Of a DNA stretch of 64,000 nt, positions 11,058 to 24,143 are shown in pieces. The notes beneath the pieces are model-generated. The model was given only the letters and a program-made list of their open reading frames with translations, had not been told where the DNA came from and did no database searches. The position numbers were made by a program, and so were the translations under genes. Source of the DNA: Cryptomeria japonica (taxonomy: Eukaryota > Streptophyta > Pinopsida > Cupressales > Cupressaceae); the NCBI RefSeq assembly GCF_030272615.1, contig NC_081410.1:125415640-125479639 (forward strand), given 5' to 3'. How positions within the stretch are numbered: the stretch's first letter is position 1; each line of letters begins with the position of its first letter.

Positions 11058-13541
11058 TTAATGGAATCGCAACTATGATATCCATCGCCATTGCGGAAGA
11101 AGATACAATGGAATGACAGAGTGCAAACTATAAATAGAATCGCAGGATAATTTTTTAAATACACATTTATAAATAGAATCCGCAAGGCACACTGTAAGCG
11201 TTGCGCAGGGGTTTCCGTAGTCTAACCGTTTCTGAGTCGACATGGTAGTGCACACATTTAGTGTTCTTTGAGCTACTTTAGTATTCTCTTTCACAAGTTT
11301 GGTCACTTGCAATTAAAATCTTTATTTTGTTTTTGGCAAGACGATATTGTTATTAATCGTATGCTTACACGTACGTCTCACGATTCTGATTTTGGGAGGA
11401 GAATTGCATCATTGCGTTTGTCACTGCTTTCCGCATGACTAAGGGTAAAAAGATATCTGTCATAGATTTTTTTTTATTACCATGGTGGATTACTTTAAGC
11501 ATTAATTTGTATTCACACAGACAGGACTAAATGACATTTGAACAATAAATGATAGTAAGTTTGAACTCACATGTTAATGAACAATTAATTTGTATTTACA
11601 CAGATGAGTATTTCCCGTCGTTTTTCACTGTCTATGTCTACAAAGCATACATATTAAACAGTGATTTATGGTGGGAGCACAGTTTGCACTGTAATCACAA
11701 CAGATGTTGCATGTTTTGCATTTAAGCTAACAATGGAGAACTACGAGTTTAACTCATTCTGTCTATTCCATCCACTCCAATGATTTCTGCATGATCTATG
11801 TTCATGAGTTGGTTTATTCTTTGTATAAAATAATGCTTTGGCATATTATAATCAATATAATGGTTAAAATATTATTTTGTTATGATTTTCTCTGCAAGTT
11901 TTGCTTTTATTTTCCAACTAGATCTTTTCTCTATTTTGAAGGATTAGCTGCAAAGTTTTACAAAAAAGTACACATTTCAAAGTGTCTAACTAAAGGTACA
12001 AAACAAATTTATTAATGATGTTTTCACTATGACAGCTATTGGGGGGTCAACATGACAATAAGGTGACGGTTATTGGTAGCACATGAAAATACAACTCCCA
12101 TTTCTAGAAACTCATGCTAATAATATTGTATTCACTCGTACATCAATTCTTCTATTAAATGATAGATAAACGAGAACTCAATCTTTTATTTTTATTTTTA
12201 TGAAGTAGGCAGTAGCAATGGAGATTTTTCATGGGGCAAAAATGAAATCATAATTTTAGAATTATATTATTATTATAATATTATTTTATTTTATTTATTA
12301 ATATTCTCATTAAACCATTGTTACTGTGTAAAAGGATGCAATTATATGTCATATTTTTATAAGGTATAATATTTTTTAACATAGTACACATTAAATCATA
12401 TATAATATTTGCTATAATATAAATTTTATCATTGTTATATATTAGATTTTATAATAAAAGTTATTAAATATAAATATAATTAAATAAATAATATAATTTT
12501 TATACAATATAAATTAAATTAATATGTACAAATCTAATATCTTTATTTGTGGAAAATGAAATTTCAAATGTTTGTTGATAAACCTACTCATTCATGTCAT
12601 TTCTTAGTGGACATCTTTTTAAGAAATATATGGTCTTTTTATTATTAATATTAGATTTATTTTTTAATATGGTAGTTAGAAAAGTTTAGTTAATTATTAA
12701 TATTAGGATCTTTTTATTATAATGTTTAATTATGTTGAAGGCGTTCTCTATGTGAGCTTTACAAGCTCAACTAAACGATTGATGGTTGATATCATTTTAG
12801 AGACTTGCAAGACAATTGAAATATTTACAACCATTAGATGGAAAAGCAACACAATTTTATTTAAACTTGCCTAGTATATTAAATCTTAGATTTTTGTTTA
12901 AAAACAATATCATTTGATAAAATACAATATTTTTTTATAATTAGATACATAAATTCTTTTTTATTTTAAAATAATTTTCTTGTTAAAAGTGATTTTTTAA
13001 ATAAAATAGAATGTGTCTTAGTTATTATATATCTATTTATTATTCAATATATTTAATTATATTTAATTTACTAGTCATTTAAAAAAATATATATGAAATG
13101 ATTTGTATCAAAAAAAAAAGAATATATTAGAATTCAAAATAGTTTTAAATCTAGATTTTAGTCTTTAACTTATTCTAAAATTATAATTAGTCATTTTTTA
13201 TTTATTTTTTAATAGAAATTTGATTTATTTGTATTAGATAATAAATGTTTATGAATTTTAAAAATTACAACTTATTATAATTTTAAAGTTAATTGTAAGC
13301 ATAAAAATATTGTGGTGATTTGATTAATAATTTTAAATCCAATAATACTTAATCCCACATAGAAATGGAATTGTACTGAAAAACACTTAGATATTTATTA
13401 TTAATGTTAAATTTATAATAATCCTAACCATGACCCTTAATACTTAATTATGATTTAGTTCTAGTCTAGGGTGCACATAGAACAAAATTAAAAAGAAAAA
13501 GCCATATTTATAGTTAAGTTATTAGACACAATACAATATCT
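11058..13541. other. AT-rich intergenic DNA
   Basis: No supported gene or element. Base composition is very AT-rich from about 12240 to 13540 and changes sharply at 13556 where the LINE begins. Confidence 0.6.
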
Positions 13542-13609
13542 AAAGATCTGATTTAGAATATTTACTGTCGAGGATGTTTTTTCGCTCGGTTTTTCACTGT
13601 TGCCGTTGA

Positions 13610-15238
13610 GTGGTGCTTGCTGCTACCGGAAGGGTGGCGTCGGTAAGTAAAGAGGCCAACGACGGTGGACACCTGGATGTCCCCGTGCGTACGGCCTGCA
13701 TAGGTGGTATTCCCTCTACCTTTCCTCCCGTTAATGCTGCATTTAGTGCAGAGGCTTCTCTTAATGTTTCACAGACTCCAGTACCTCCTTCTTCGGCGAA
13801 CACATCAACTAGGTTTAATGGAGATCCCAGCTCATCTGCTCACAATTCTCTCAAGGCTAAATCATTTTCGGAGGCGGTCTCTAATTCTGCAGGAAGTATT
13901 AATGAGCAGGCTAGGTTTTTTGTTGCTGATAGCGATGAGGTCGCCCAAAATGATAAGAACCCTCGGGTTCCCTCAGCTTCGTTTTCCTTAATTCCTAACT
14001 CTGAAATGCTTGCCGAAATTGTTAAGGAAAAAGGTAGGCTTAAAGATACTACAATATTCTTTGCTACTGTTGAAGTGGAAAAATGTCCTCCGCGTAAAAT
14101 TTTGGATGATTGGTTTCACAATTTTTGGAATGTTAAACTAGGGTTTCAAATTTCTTTCTGCAGACAGATTCAAAAGGGATTGTTTGTTGTTTTTTTCGCT
14201 AATCATGAAGCCCAACAAGAGGTCTTAAAAAAACAATATTGGTCGGTCGGTTCCACATCCTTCCGTGCTTTAGCTTGGACCCCTGATGCCATCCATGAGG
14301 AAGTCCTTGCATTCCACATTCCGCCCTTTCTCTGGCGTTTCTTGCCCCAACTCTTGGAAAATTTGGGCAAAATTATCAGAATGGATGAAATTGTTAGATT
14401 AGTCCCACACATGGATGCCAGGGTCCTTATTTCGCTTCTCCCTGGCAAAGAAATTCCCACTAAAATTAACATTAATGTGATTAATGATAATTATGTTTTC
14501 CCTATTGAAATACTGGGGGGTTTAAATACCTGTTTTTTATGTAGGAAGGAGGGTCATCGAAGGAAAGATTGTCCCATCCTAGCGAAAACCTCTGCTAAAT
14601 CTGCCAATAACATGAATGCTCAACCTAACCCCCCTCTGTCAGTTAACCCTATTGTTGCTTCCACTTCCGAAGGCCGCCATGTTAAGGAATCCCCTAATCT
14701 GTCTGGTTCCTCCCAGAATTCTTCCACTCTTAATTTGAATCTCCCGCCCCCTCCAGAGGCTAATTCGGGACCTAAGCTCAAAGATGGATTTACCTTGGTG
14801 AGAAACTGGAAAAAAAGAAAAGGGAATTCTTCAGGGAACCCCAAAACCAAAAACCTAAATAATACCCCCAGTTCGCCTCCCACTTCGAACCTCCCTCCGA
14901 TTGTTGACATGATTAACTTTCTCGGCCATTCTTTTGACTCTGTCAATCCCGTTGTGAATCCGTCAAAGCCTTCACCAAAATTTTTTAAGGAAATTGAGGA
15001 TGATTATGGTTTTGAGATTATCCCTGCTAGTGGGTCCCCTCAGCTTGAATTTAAGATGGACATGGAGCTGAATGATATTAATGAAGCTCCCAGTTTAGAT
15101 GTCGTCCCCACCAAAAGGCGTGAGAGGCCACCAGGTTCCAAAAAGAACCCTGCTTATAAGTCCCCTGGGACCAATCCCAATAGTCCCTGCATGGCTATTG
15201 AAAATGCGTCTCAAACCCCATTTAATGTGCCCCAATGA
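13610..15238 (+). pseudogene. LINE A ORF1 (DUF4283 / zinc-knuckle RNA-binding protein)
   Basis: The open frame is 542 codons. Residues about 150-290 form a DUF4283-like domain (KCPPRKILDDWFHNFW, GLFVVFFANHEAQQEVL, AFHIPPFLWRFL). A CCHC zinc knuckle, CFLCRKEGHRRKDC, follows at about 307-320, then a Ser/Pro/Asn-rich tail. In plant L1s this protein coats the element RNA. The natural start is probably the in-frame ATG at 13574, but TGA at 13607-13609 now separates it from the rest. The frame otherwise runs open to TGA 15236-15238, which overlaps the ORF2 ATG. Confidence 0.85.
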
Positions 15239-18200
15239 ATTGCCTATCTTGGAATGTCAGGGGACTCGAGTCTCCTAATAGAAAGCAGATTGTTAAGCAT
15301 GTGTTTAATTCCTTCAATTCTGTTGATATTTTTATGATGCAAGAGATCAAATCTACTGGTTTTATGCTTGATTCCAGTTTGAACTTCATTTGGAAAGATG
15401 CTCTTAAATTCCACTCTAATCACAGCAAGGGTAAAGGTGGAATTGCTATCCTTGTTAACCCAAAAATGGGGGTCTGTCATATTTGGTAATGGAATTTCCC
15501 CTTGTCAAAGGGTTGTCTGGTTTACTATGACTATTAATAATAAATCTGTTGGTTTTTGCTCTATTTATGTGCCTAATGACACTAAAGGTAGAATTACTCT
15601 ATGGAATTGGTTATCTGCTCTCCCTGATATCCCCTGGTTTTTTGGTGGCGACTTCAACATGGTTGAGTCCCAAACTGATAAAATTGGTGGTAACCCCTTC
15701 AAGTGGAAGGACTATGAAAATCTGCATTGGTCTAACTTCATTAATTCTAAGAATTTGTTTGATCTGCTTGCTAATAATAAAGATTCTCATCCTGGTATCT
15801 GGCATACTTGGTGTAATTTTCAGCAAGGTCAGTCAAGGATTTACTCCAGACTGGATCACTTTTATGGCAATAAGGATTTCTTCTCCTTTATTCCTGATAT
15901 CAATGGTAACATTGTCTTGGTCTCTGCTACCACTCTCTTGGATCACCACCCTATCTTCACCCGTGTTAGTATCAACCCTGAACCCACTCGTCACAATCCT
16001 CCTTGTGTTAAATTCTTCCTCAATGCCAAGCTCCTGCAAGATGAAGATGTCCTCTGTGCCTTGCATATCATTAGAAACATAAACTGTTGGAATATGAAGG
16101 AGTATTCCATGGTTGACAAGTGGAAAGCTAATCTTTTGGCCTGGAAATCTTTGCTCCAAACCATTGGTCAAAAGTGTGCCAAAGATTATAGATTCTCTGA
16201 AAAGCTGTTGCACGCTAATCTTCAAACTACTGAGTGCAAAGTATAGGCTGACCCCTCTAATTTGGTTCTCTTAAACCAGCTGGTTGCCATTAAAGATACC
16301 CTCAGTAAACACCAACAGACTAAAGTTCAAGGAGCTAAAATTAGATCTAGGATTAACTGGCTCCAACATGGTGATCAGGGTTCCAAATTCTTTTTTAATT
16401 ATCTTTAGCACAAACAAGTTAAAGAGTCAATTGATAAGCTGATTATTGACCAACAGGAGATCTCTGATCCTAATTGCATATCCTTGGCCTTTGCTGATTA
16501 TTATAGTAAGCTTTTTTCTACTAAAGATTCCATGGAGGCTGCTGAGCTTAGACTCAAATGTAGGCCTTTTATTCCTGCCAAGCTGGATGCTAAGGATATT
16601 ATGTCTTTATCTACTCCCTTATCTATTACTGAGATCGAAAGGGCTATTAAAGCCCTCAAGGATGATAAGGCCCCTGGGCCTGATGGGCTCTCTAGTGAGT
16701 TTTACAAGGCTAATATTAATTGGATTAGTAAGGATTTATTTGATTTGTATAATGAGGCCATTAACACTGGTTCTCTCAGCCCTGAGATCAACCGTGGTAT
16801 TATTAAACTTCTCCCTAAAGATGGGGACAAGTCTCTTATCAAGAACTGGAGACCTATTATGCTCCTTAATGTGTCTTATAAAATTTTAGCTAAAGTTTTA
16901 GCCACTAGACTGGTTCATATTCTCCCTAAATTTGTTAGCATTACTCAAACGGGTTTAATCAAAGGTAGGTACATTCTGGAAAACCTCATTACTACTTGGG
17001 AAGCCATGGATTGGGCCAAATGTTCTCATCAAAACATTGCTCTTCTCCTCCTTGATTTTGAGAAAGCTTATGATAGGGGTTGAGTGGAATTTTATCATTA
17101 TGATGCTGCAGTCTTTTGGCTTTCCGCCATATTTTTGTAATGTTGTTCAAACCTTGTTCAAAGATGCCTGTGCCCAGGTTGAGATTAACGGTTCTATTTC
17201 AGACCCTTTCCCTCTTAGTAGGTCTATCCGACAGGGCTGTCCTTTGGCCCCTGCTCTCTTTGTCATTGCGGCTGAAGCTTTGTTCTATATTCTGAGAGAT
17301 AATACCTTGTCTCCGGAAGTTAGGGGATTATTTCTTCCCAATGATGATGAGCTTATTAATAGTCATTTTGCTGATGACACTGCTGTCTTTCTTGAGCTCT
17401 CTGATAATAACTTCAAGAATCTTCAAGTTAAGTTGGATTTATTTTGTTCTATCTCTGGTGCTAGGGTCTCCCAAGCTAAGTCCATCTGTTTAGGTTGGGA
17501 TGATCAGCTTCCTAATTGGTTTCTTTAGCATAATTTTCAATGGGGAGGTACCAAGAATATTGTTAAGTATCTTGGTATTCCTTACTCTGTTGATCCTTCT
17601 ATTAAGGACATGTGGGTTTGGGTTAGGACCAAGATTGATAATAAGCTTAATAAATGGTACAATAGATCCTTATCCCTTGCTGGTAGAATTCAAGTTTGTC
17701 AAAAAAAATTATCCTCATACAACATTTACTACTCTTCTGCCTGGCTATTTAGCAATTACCAAATTCTTGAAATTCAAAAAGCCATCATGCATTTCCTTTG
17801 GTTTGGTGGCAAGGGAAAGAAAAAGTTTCATGCTGTGAATTGGGAGTGGTGTCACACTGATAAGTCCCTAGGTGGACTGGGGTTAAAAGATCTTAAGCTT
17901 CAAGGTATTGCTCTTGCTGCTAAATGGATCTTTCAATCATTGGAAGGTGACTCTCCTTGGAAAGTGCTTGTTAGACACAACATTGAGAGAGGTCTTCCCA
18001 AGGAGGCTAAGTCCTGGAAGAACCTCCCTTTTTGTGACCTTATTTGTGGTAAATTTTCGGTTATGGTTCAAGGTTCTGCTATCTTTAAGTCTATCTGGCG
18101 TGCCTGGGACCATGTTTGAAAGTTTCTCACCAATAAGGATTTTCATAGTGATCATCAACTTTATGGTGAAAGGTCCATTTGGTGGAACTTGAGCAGGAAC

Positions 18201-18849
18201 AATAAACCCTTAGCCCTCTACCAGGGTTGCTTGGCCAAGTCTTGGGCTAGAGCTGGTATCACTCAATTTGTTGATATTTTGGAACATGATCTGCTTATTT
18301 CTTGGGATGAGCTGAAGAGTAACTTTAACTTACCTCAGTCTCAAAAGAAGACTTATAACTTAATTGTGGAAGCCTGTAAAGACCTCCCTTCGGCTTGTGA
18401 TGTGGAGTCTCATAGATTTCTTAAATATAATTGGCCTGATGGTACTATCTTAGACCAACTTAAAGCTAAAAACATTTATAAAATCATTAATCATAATGAG
18501 GATATTATTGCTCATTTGAATAGATTCTGGTACTGTTCTTTTGATGTTAAAATGTGGAAAAAAATGCTGAATTATATTTGGAAAAGTCCTGTTGAGCCCA
18601 AGATCCAATGTTTTAAATGGCTCTTGTTAATTGATAGACTTCCTATTAAAAGAAATTATCATACTGATTTATGTAATATTTGCAGGCTACCAGATACTGG
18701 TAGACATATCTTATTTGATTGCCTATTTGCTAAAGAAATTTGGAATTTTTTTGGTATTTACTATCCCTTTAATGTGACTATTATTGAAATTGTTACAGGT
18801 CACATTAAAGGGCTTAGTAAGGATGCTGACTTCTTCTGGAATATGCTGT
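15235..18849 (+). pseudogene. LINE A ORF2, 5' part (endonuclease, reverse transcriptase, zf-RVT)
   Basis: The ATG lies inside ATGA, shared with the ORF1 stop. Domains in order: EEP endonuclease (CLSWNVRG, MMQEIKS, FFGGDFNMVE, LDHHPIFTRV; 15240-15990), reverse transcriptase (KDDKAPGPDGLSSEFY at 16660, GLIKGRYILENL, LLLDFEKAYD at 17045, RQGCPLAPALF at 17230, HFADDTAVF at 17370) and a zf-RVT knuckle (CNICRLPDTGRHILFDC at 18680). ORF2 nicks the target and copies RNA into DNA. Decay: frameshifts near 15470 and 17080 (an extra G in AYDR-VEW), and in-frame stops TAG 16244, TAG 16406, TAG 17526 and TGA 18117. Each stop is one C-to-T change from CAG or CGA. The frame is cut at 18849 by the LTR element and resumes at 26668. 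Confidence 0.95.
18845..18849. repeat. Target-site duplication GCTGT (left) of the LTR element
   Basis: GCTGT here is repeated at 26663-26667, immediately after the right LTR. Joining the LINE across one copy gives a continuous ORF2 reading (...FFWNMLSSNILWYIWK). Confidence 0.95.
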
Positions 18850-20067
18850 TGTAAAGCGGAAAATCGCAATCGAACCCTAGTTGCTCTCCCCTCTTCTAAC
18901 TCCGAGGAGAGAGAAGGGAGGTTGCTAGGGTTGATGGTTTTCACTTAAGGGAGATACTTTACATTCAAAAGAGGGGTTGAAACCCACAAGATCCAATCCC
19001 ACACAAGGCAAGATTGGATGCTAAATGAGTTTCAAGGGTTAAGAAAGCAAGGCTACCCTCTTTTGTAAAGAATGTTGATAGAAGAATCAAGCTAGGAATG
19101 CATAGAAAGTGACAAAGATTCGCTTATAAACTGAGATAGGGATATAGGATGAAGCTGTGGACCTGGAATTAGCAGTAAAATGTCGATACGGTGCTGTCCT
19201 GCAAATTTGAGCAAAAGTTGCTGGGACGATGGCGCCCGAGCGCCACGGTCCTCCGAAAAATCCGCGAAACGAAGGGGGATCTGTTCGTCTCTGCACAAGG
19301 ATTCCAGATCTTCAATTTCAGCCGCGTACCTGCAACCTACACACAGAAAAGCGAAGACGATTGGGGGGTTAGGGATTAGGGGTTTGCCTTTAGGTCAAAC
19401 CCCGATTTTGGAATTAACCAAGAAATGAGAAATGCTGTAAATGTAAATGTCTGTAATGTAAAACAAGTACTAATACCTTGTTGTAAGGATGTTTGTATCC
19501 TTATGTGCGAAGGTATAGATGTTGTTGTTTGTTGTATGTTGTATGTTGTAGTATGTAGTAAGTGATCTCCTCTTCAATGGTTGAATCCTTGTCTTGAATG
19601 CAACACTTAGCCTTGAATGGAGACTTAGAAGGGATGCTTGAATGCTTGAATGCTTGAATGCTTGAATGTTTGAGTATAGTTTCCACGCCTTTTCCCGTCA
19701 TCCATGTATATATCCAAATGAGAGAGGAAAATGTAGTTTATATACTTGTCAATTAGGGCTGATAGACTGATTTTCCCGACCTTAGGCCGACCAGGAAACA
19801 ATAATTTCCAATTTGCAAACAAAAAGACCCGAGACCTCATAGGAGACCGGGCCCAAAATAGGGCCAGGGACCAGGGCACTGGGCGCTCTGGTCCCACCTC
19901 CCGGGACATCAGGGTGCAAAGGAGGTTCAGGCCAGGGTGCTTGAAAAATGTAGTTTTTAGTGTCGTGAGCAAGTTTCGGGGTCTCCATTCAGGTTGCGTG
20001 TTGCGTCGCCATCGTGAAGACCAAAATGCAGTTGAAATTGCAAGTGTCGCAATTTTAGGACGCTACA
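18850..20067 (-). repeat. LTR of the TR-GAG-type element (3' LTR in element orientation)
   Basis: It runs 1218 bp from TGTAAAGCGG to GGACGCTACA as read on the plus strand. It contains a gcttgaat(g) short tandem run near 19635 and two GC-rich hairpins (19224-19251 and 19867-19895). Confidence 0.95.
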
Positions 20068-20370
20068 TTTAGCCCCCACTTTAGCGGGAGTATGTATGCT
20101 CATACTTCCGGTAAAGTACAAGGAAACAACATTGAAAGACTTTCACCACGTCAAGGAGGCAAGACACACCAAGCCCCCAGTGGACTAAGGATCTTACGAC
20201 TTCGATTGACAAAGTAAAAGGGAAGATCACGAGGGAGAACCATGACTGTCAGTAGTAAGGTTCCCTCACTATGAGTCATGCAAAAGAAATACCAAAAATT
20301 TTCAAGGCAAAGCTAAGTTCACCAAGAAATTTTCAAGTATCTTGAAGAGATAGACAGGGTGTATGCCCCC

Positions 20371-20422
20371 CTACGTTAAAGCGATCGCACACGCCTCAAC
20401 GGGGGTGATTGTTTTAACGTAG
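20371..20422. repeat. 52-bp inverted repeat near the 3' LTR of the TR-GAG-type element
   Basis: Arms CTACGTTAAA and TTTAACGTAG are perfect. Pairing continues with interruptions through gcgatcgcac / gggggtgattg to a short loop. Confidence 0.7.
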
Positions 20423-20813
20423 TGATACACATAAGAAATGAGAAGGGAAAGGAGCACGTTATCACAAAGATTTAGCCCCCAAGTGTGAGATAAACCCAAG
20501 GATAATAGATACAAAACACAAAGCACAAGGTGACTTCGCTTTCCTCGGGGTCAGTATGCTGTATGATAAGTCATGTATATATATCATATGTATGTATGCA
20601 TAATTGTTCTTCATTCCCCAATCAAGGAAGGTCACCTAGAAGAAGGGAACACATGTGTCTTTTGAGTCAACATGAGAGAGACCAAAAGAGATCTCAATGC
20701 TTTGCATCGTCCTCAAGTAGACAACACCAAGGACAACAAATAGAAGAATGAGAATAACACATATAGAAGAAGTAACACAAGAGAGGAGGAGAGAATCTGC
20801 TATGCTAATGAAA

Positions 20814-23800
20814 CTAGTCTAGCATGTCATCTACCCCCCGATCTTGCTGATCAATGTTTCGGGAAGGCAGGGAACACGCTAGAGGAGGAACATCCAACAC
20901 AGCAGATGGAGCTATCACAAGATCCAAACAAGGGCTATGTTCATGTTCCAAGCCACGTTGTTCTTGTCTAGGAGCTAGGATAAGTGCTTTAGAAAATTCA
21001 TTAGATAAATGGTTATCAACATCAACAAGTTCATATTCACTATCAGAAGCAAGAGGAGTAACATGTTCATCATGAATAACATTTTCATCATCATCAAGAT
21101 TTATAAAAATAGGATCTTTAACTCGCACAGGATCAAGACCATCATGCATCTTATGTTTAGGAGATTTTGGAGAAAATGGAATAATGCTTGTTGAAGGTGT
21201 TTTTGGAGATTGTAAAGTTTGAGAAGCAGCTGCTTGAGCTCTAAGACGACGCTTTCGTCGGCGTTCGCGTGCAGAACGATTTCGTCTAGTCTTAGTAGGA
21301 AGTGGTGAAGATTGAGGAGGAGGAATGTTCTCATCCTTATCACTTGGGTGTTTAGGCTGTGGTCTCTTAGGCTGGATAATAGGAGAAGAAGAAGGTCTCT
21401 TCTCTCTATAAAAAGAAGGAGGAGGAACTGCTCCATATAAAGGAGGAATTTTTGGTTTAGGAAGGAGACCAAGTCCATTATGATGAGGAGGTATAGGTCT
21501 ACTTTTAGAAGGTTTATTAGGCATAGACATAGTCACATCCATAGGGATGGGTTGGGAATCTTCTTGAGGAAAGACATTAGTTTTATCTTTCAAAGGAAGA
21601 ACTTCCTTCTCAAGAACGATAGGAATATCAAGTTTGGGTGTTCTAGGTTCACTTAGAGATAGGATCATATCTGTTTTCCACTTTTGATAAGATTTGAAAA
21701 GATGATCACTTCGCAGAGGAAGAGATTGGAATTGTTTAGGCCAAAAGTAATCAATAGGAACGCTAGAGGTTCTTTCAGCTGGTTTAAAGAGACTATGATT
21801 GACAGTAACAACTTCACCATTATGGGGAAATTTTAAACATTTATGAATAGGAGAAGCAATAGCTTTCATGGAAGATAGCCAAGGATAGCCAAGCTTCACA
21901 CGAAATTGTTCGGATGAAGGAATAATAGCAAAGTTCACATCAAGGGATTTGTTATGGATCTCAATAGGTAATGTAATAGAACCAATTGCAGGAGAAGAAA
22001 ATGCATCAAATAATTTCACAACCACATCTGTTTTGTCATAGATCACTTGATTCAATTGCAAAGTAAAAAGAAATTCTTCACTAATAACATTAACCATGCA
22101 CGAAGGATCAATAAGAACTCCACGGCAAGGTGTATTCTTAACTTTTGCAACTATGTATAAAGGACCATCAGGTGCCCTGATAGTTTCACTAGAATCAAAT
22201 GTGATGGAAGGTTCTTTAGGGTTTTCTTGCTGCTCTACAAAGTTAATCACATTCGGAGTCATAGACACAAGACCATCAGATGAGAGAGAGGAATCATTAG
22301 TCTCAATCGCATTAGAGGTATGAGAAGGTAATGGATCAGTAAAAATATGAAGGTTTTGGTTAGGAGGAGCTACAGATGTGTTGCCTTTATCATTCACTCC
22401 AGAAACAGAGATAGTATTATTATCAATCAAATCTTGAATTTTACCCTTTAAAGAAAAACATTTTTCAGTATCATGCCCAGGCTGACGATGAAATTGACAA
22501 AAAGCTTTGTTATCAAAATAAGGTGAAGTAATCTTTGCAGGATCAATTTGTCGTACAGGAGGAAGAGTAAGCACATTTTGTTCCAATAACTTATTCATAA
22601 TACTATGCAATGATTCATTCAAAGGAGTATACTTTCTTTCTTTCTTGAAAAACTTAGAAATAGGAGGCACACCTGATGCTGCATTCACATTGTTGTTGAT
22701 GATGTTTTCATTGAATTTGATGGAATCTCTGTTCGGTTTAAACTTCCCAAATGGTTGTTGACTGCTATCACCCTTATCACTCGGAGCCATAGGATGTGAT
22801 TGTTCCATTTGACTCACAGTCAGTTGATAATTGTGAAGAGTTGCACACAACTGTTGGAAAGAAGTAAACTCAGAAAACAGAAGTTTGTCTCGAATATCTT
22901 TTTGTAAATTAAAAATAAAGATTCTTTGAATATCATTGTCAGGCACTGGAAAAGAAATTTGTGCATACAAATGCTTATATCTACCAATGAAATCAGTCAC
23001 TTTTTCTTTAACACCTTGTTTACAATGCATTAAATCAATCAAGGTAACTTTAGGACTTATATTGTTTTGAAATTGTTGAATGAAAGCATTTGCAAGTTGT
23101 TCGAAAGAAGTAATTGAATAAGAAGGCAACGAGCAATACCATTGTAGGGCTTTGTCTCTTAATGTTCTAGTAAACAGTTTTGCAAGCAACCTTTGGTCAT
23201 AAGCAAAATCGGTACATATTGTTTGAAAAGTTTTAACATGTGTTAGAGGATCTCCTTTACCATTATAAAGCTCCAAATGCGGGATTTCAACGTGTTTAGG
23301 GGGAATAGCTCGAACAATGTCAAGAGAAAGTGGGCTCGCAACATCAAATGTGGGCACACTAAACTTAGATTGATTCATAGAGGCAATTTGTTGCTGTAAA
23401 GAAGAGACAGTTTGTGCAAGATTGTTAATGGTCGCTTTAGTCGAAGAATTCATATTAGATGTGTTAGATTGAGATGGAGGTGTTGTGTTATTGAAAGAAG
23501 GCAAAGAGTAAGGTGGTGGGACTCTATGATAATTAGTCATAGGAGATGATTGGACAGGAGGAACACTAAAAGGAGGAATGGAATGGTTAAATGAATTGCC
23601 CCCTTGCGTCATGTTCATTTGCGGAGATGTAATAGGAACACTTATTGAAGGAATAAATGAAGAAGTCAGATTGAATGAAGGAAGAGGATTAATTGAAGAA
23701 GAAGGATTGCCCCCATGACTAGTAATCATAGGCGGAATGTCTTGTATAGAAGTAGTCATTATGTTTGATGTAAAGGTAGGCATGCTAGCAATAGAAGTTG

Positions 23801-24143
23801 TCAAGGGAATAGAATGATTGACTTGAGTGGGAGGTTGTGTATAACCTAAAGATTCGGCACAACTCTTTATAGGCATCACATTCGAATCCACAATGTGTGC
23901 AATACCACGCAAAATATCAATTCCATTCTTATCACTTTGAAGCATGCGTTTTAGGCCCTCGATTAAAGGAAGAGCTTGACTATCGGGGTATTCTTGAGAC
24001 ATCCATTGTCGAAAATCGTCAAACTGGTTACCCAATTTCGAAAGTTGTTCTACAGAAACCTCATGGAGAGCTTCTTCATCATTAGGAGGATTAGAGGAAT
24101 TACCCATGTCCTCGTTAAAAAGGCTATTCAAATTAGGTTCCAT
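20814..24143 (-). CDS. Gag-protease-like polyprotein of the TR-GAG-type element
   Basis: The single open frame is 1109 codons. Residues 1-280 are a Ser/Pro/Asn-rich N-terminal part. Residues about 285-410 match the retrotransposon Gag domain (LELYNGKGDPLTHVKTFQ, DKALQWYCSLP, FIGRYKHLYAQI). About 545-565 is a Cys/His knuckle typical of plant Gypsy Gag (CQFHRQPGHDTEKC). About 665-790 is a retropepsin-like region (GVLIDPS...ISEEF, KLGYPWLSS). A proline-rich stretch and a strongly basic patch (RRNRSARERRRKRRLRA, about 950-975) follow, then an acidic C-terminus. Gag packages element RNA. No polymerase domains are encoded. The start is the first Met of the frame, MEPNLNSLFNEDM, about 1.27 kb inside the upstream LTR. 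Confidence 0.9.
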   Translation of the reverse strand: MEPNLNSLFNEDMGNSSNPPNDEEALHEVSVEQLSKLGNQFDDFRQWMSQEYPDSQALPLIEGLKRMLQSDKNGIDILRGIAHIVDSNVMPIKSCAESLGYTQPPTQVNHSIPLTTSIASMPTFTSNIMTTSIQDIPPMITSHGGNPSSSINPLPSFNLTSSFIPSISVPITSPQMNMTQGGNSFNHSIPPFSVPPVQSSPMTNYHRVPPPYSLPSFNNTTPPSQSNTSNMNSSTKATINNLAQTVSSLQQQIASMNQSKFSVPTFDVASPLSLDIVRAIPPKHVEIPHLELYNGKGDPLTHVKTFQTICTDFAYDQRLLAKLFTRTLRDKALQWYCSLPSYSITSFEQLANAFIQQFQNNISPKVTLIDLMHCKQGVKEKVTDFIGRYKHLYAQISFPVPDNDIQRIFIFNLQKDIRDKLLFSEFTSFQQLCATLHNYQLTVSQMEQSHPMAPSDKGDSSQQPFGKFKPNRDSIKFNENIINNNVNAASGVPPISKFFKKERKYTPLNESLHSIMNKLLEQNVLTLPPVRQIDPAKITSPYFDNKAFCQFHRQPGHDTEKCFSLKGKIQDLIDNNTISVSGVNDKGNTSVAPPNQNLHIFTDPLPSHTSNAIETNDSSLSSDGLVSMTPNVINFVEQQENPKEPSITFDSSETIRAPDGPLYIVAKVKNTPCRGVLIDPSCMVNVISEEFLFTLQLNQVIYDKTDVVVKLFDAFSSPAIGSITLPIEIHNKSLDVNFAIIPSSEQFRVKLGYPWLSSMKAIASPIHKCLKFPHNGEVVTVNHSLFKPAERTSSVPIDYFWPKQFQSLPLRSDHLFKSYQKWKTDMILSLSEPRTPKLDIPIVLEKEVLPLKDKTNVFPQEDSQPIPMDVTMSMPNKPSKSRPIPPHHNGLGLLPKPKIPPLYGAVPPPSFYREKRPSSSPIIQPKRPQPKHPSDKDENIPPPQSSPLPTKTRRNRSARERRRKRRLRAQAAASQTLQSPKTPSTSIIPFSPKSPKHKMHDGLDPVRVKDPIFINLDDDENVIHDEHVTPLASDSEYELVDVDNHLSNEFSKALILAPRQEQRGLEHEHSPCLDLVIAPSAVLDVPPLACSLPSRNIDQQDRGVDDMLD

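Noticed and set aside
20814-24143. Host nucleic-acid-binding gene
   Set aside because: Gag, Cys/His knuckle and protease-like regions, flanking LTRs and a target duplication show it belongs to an LTR element.
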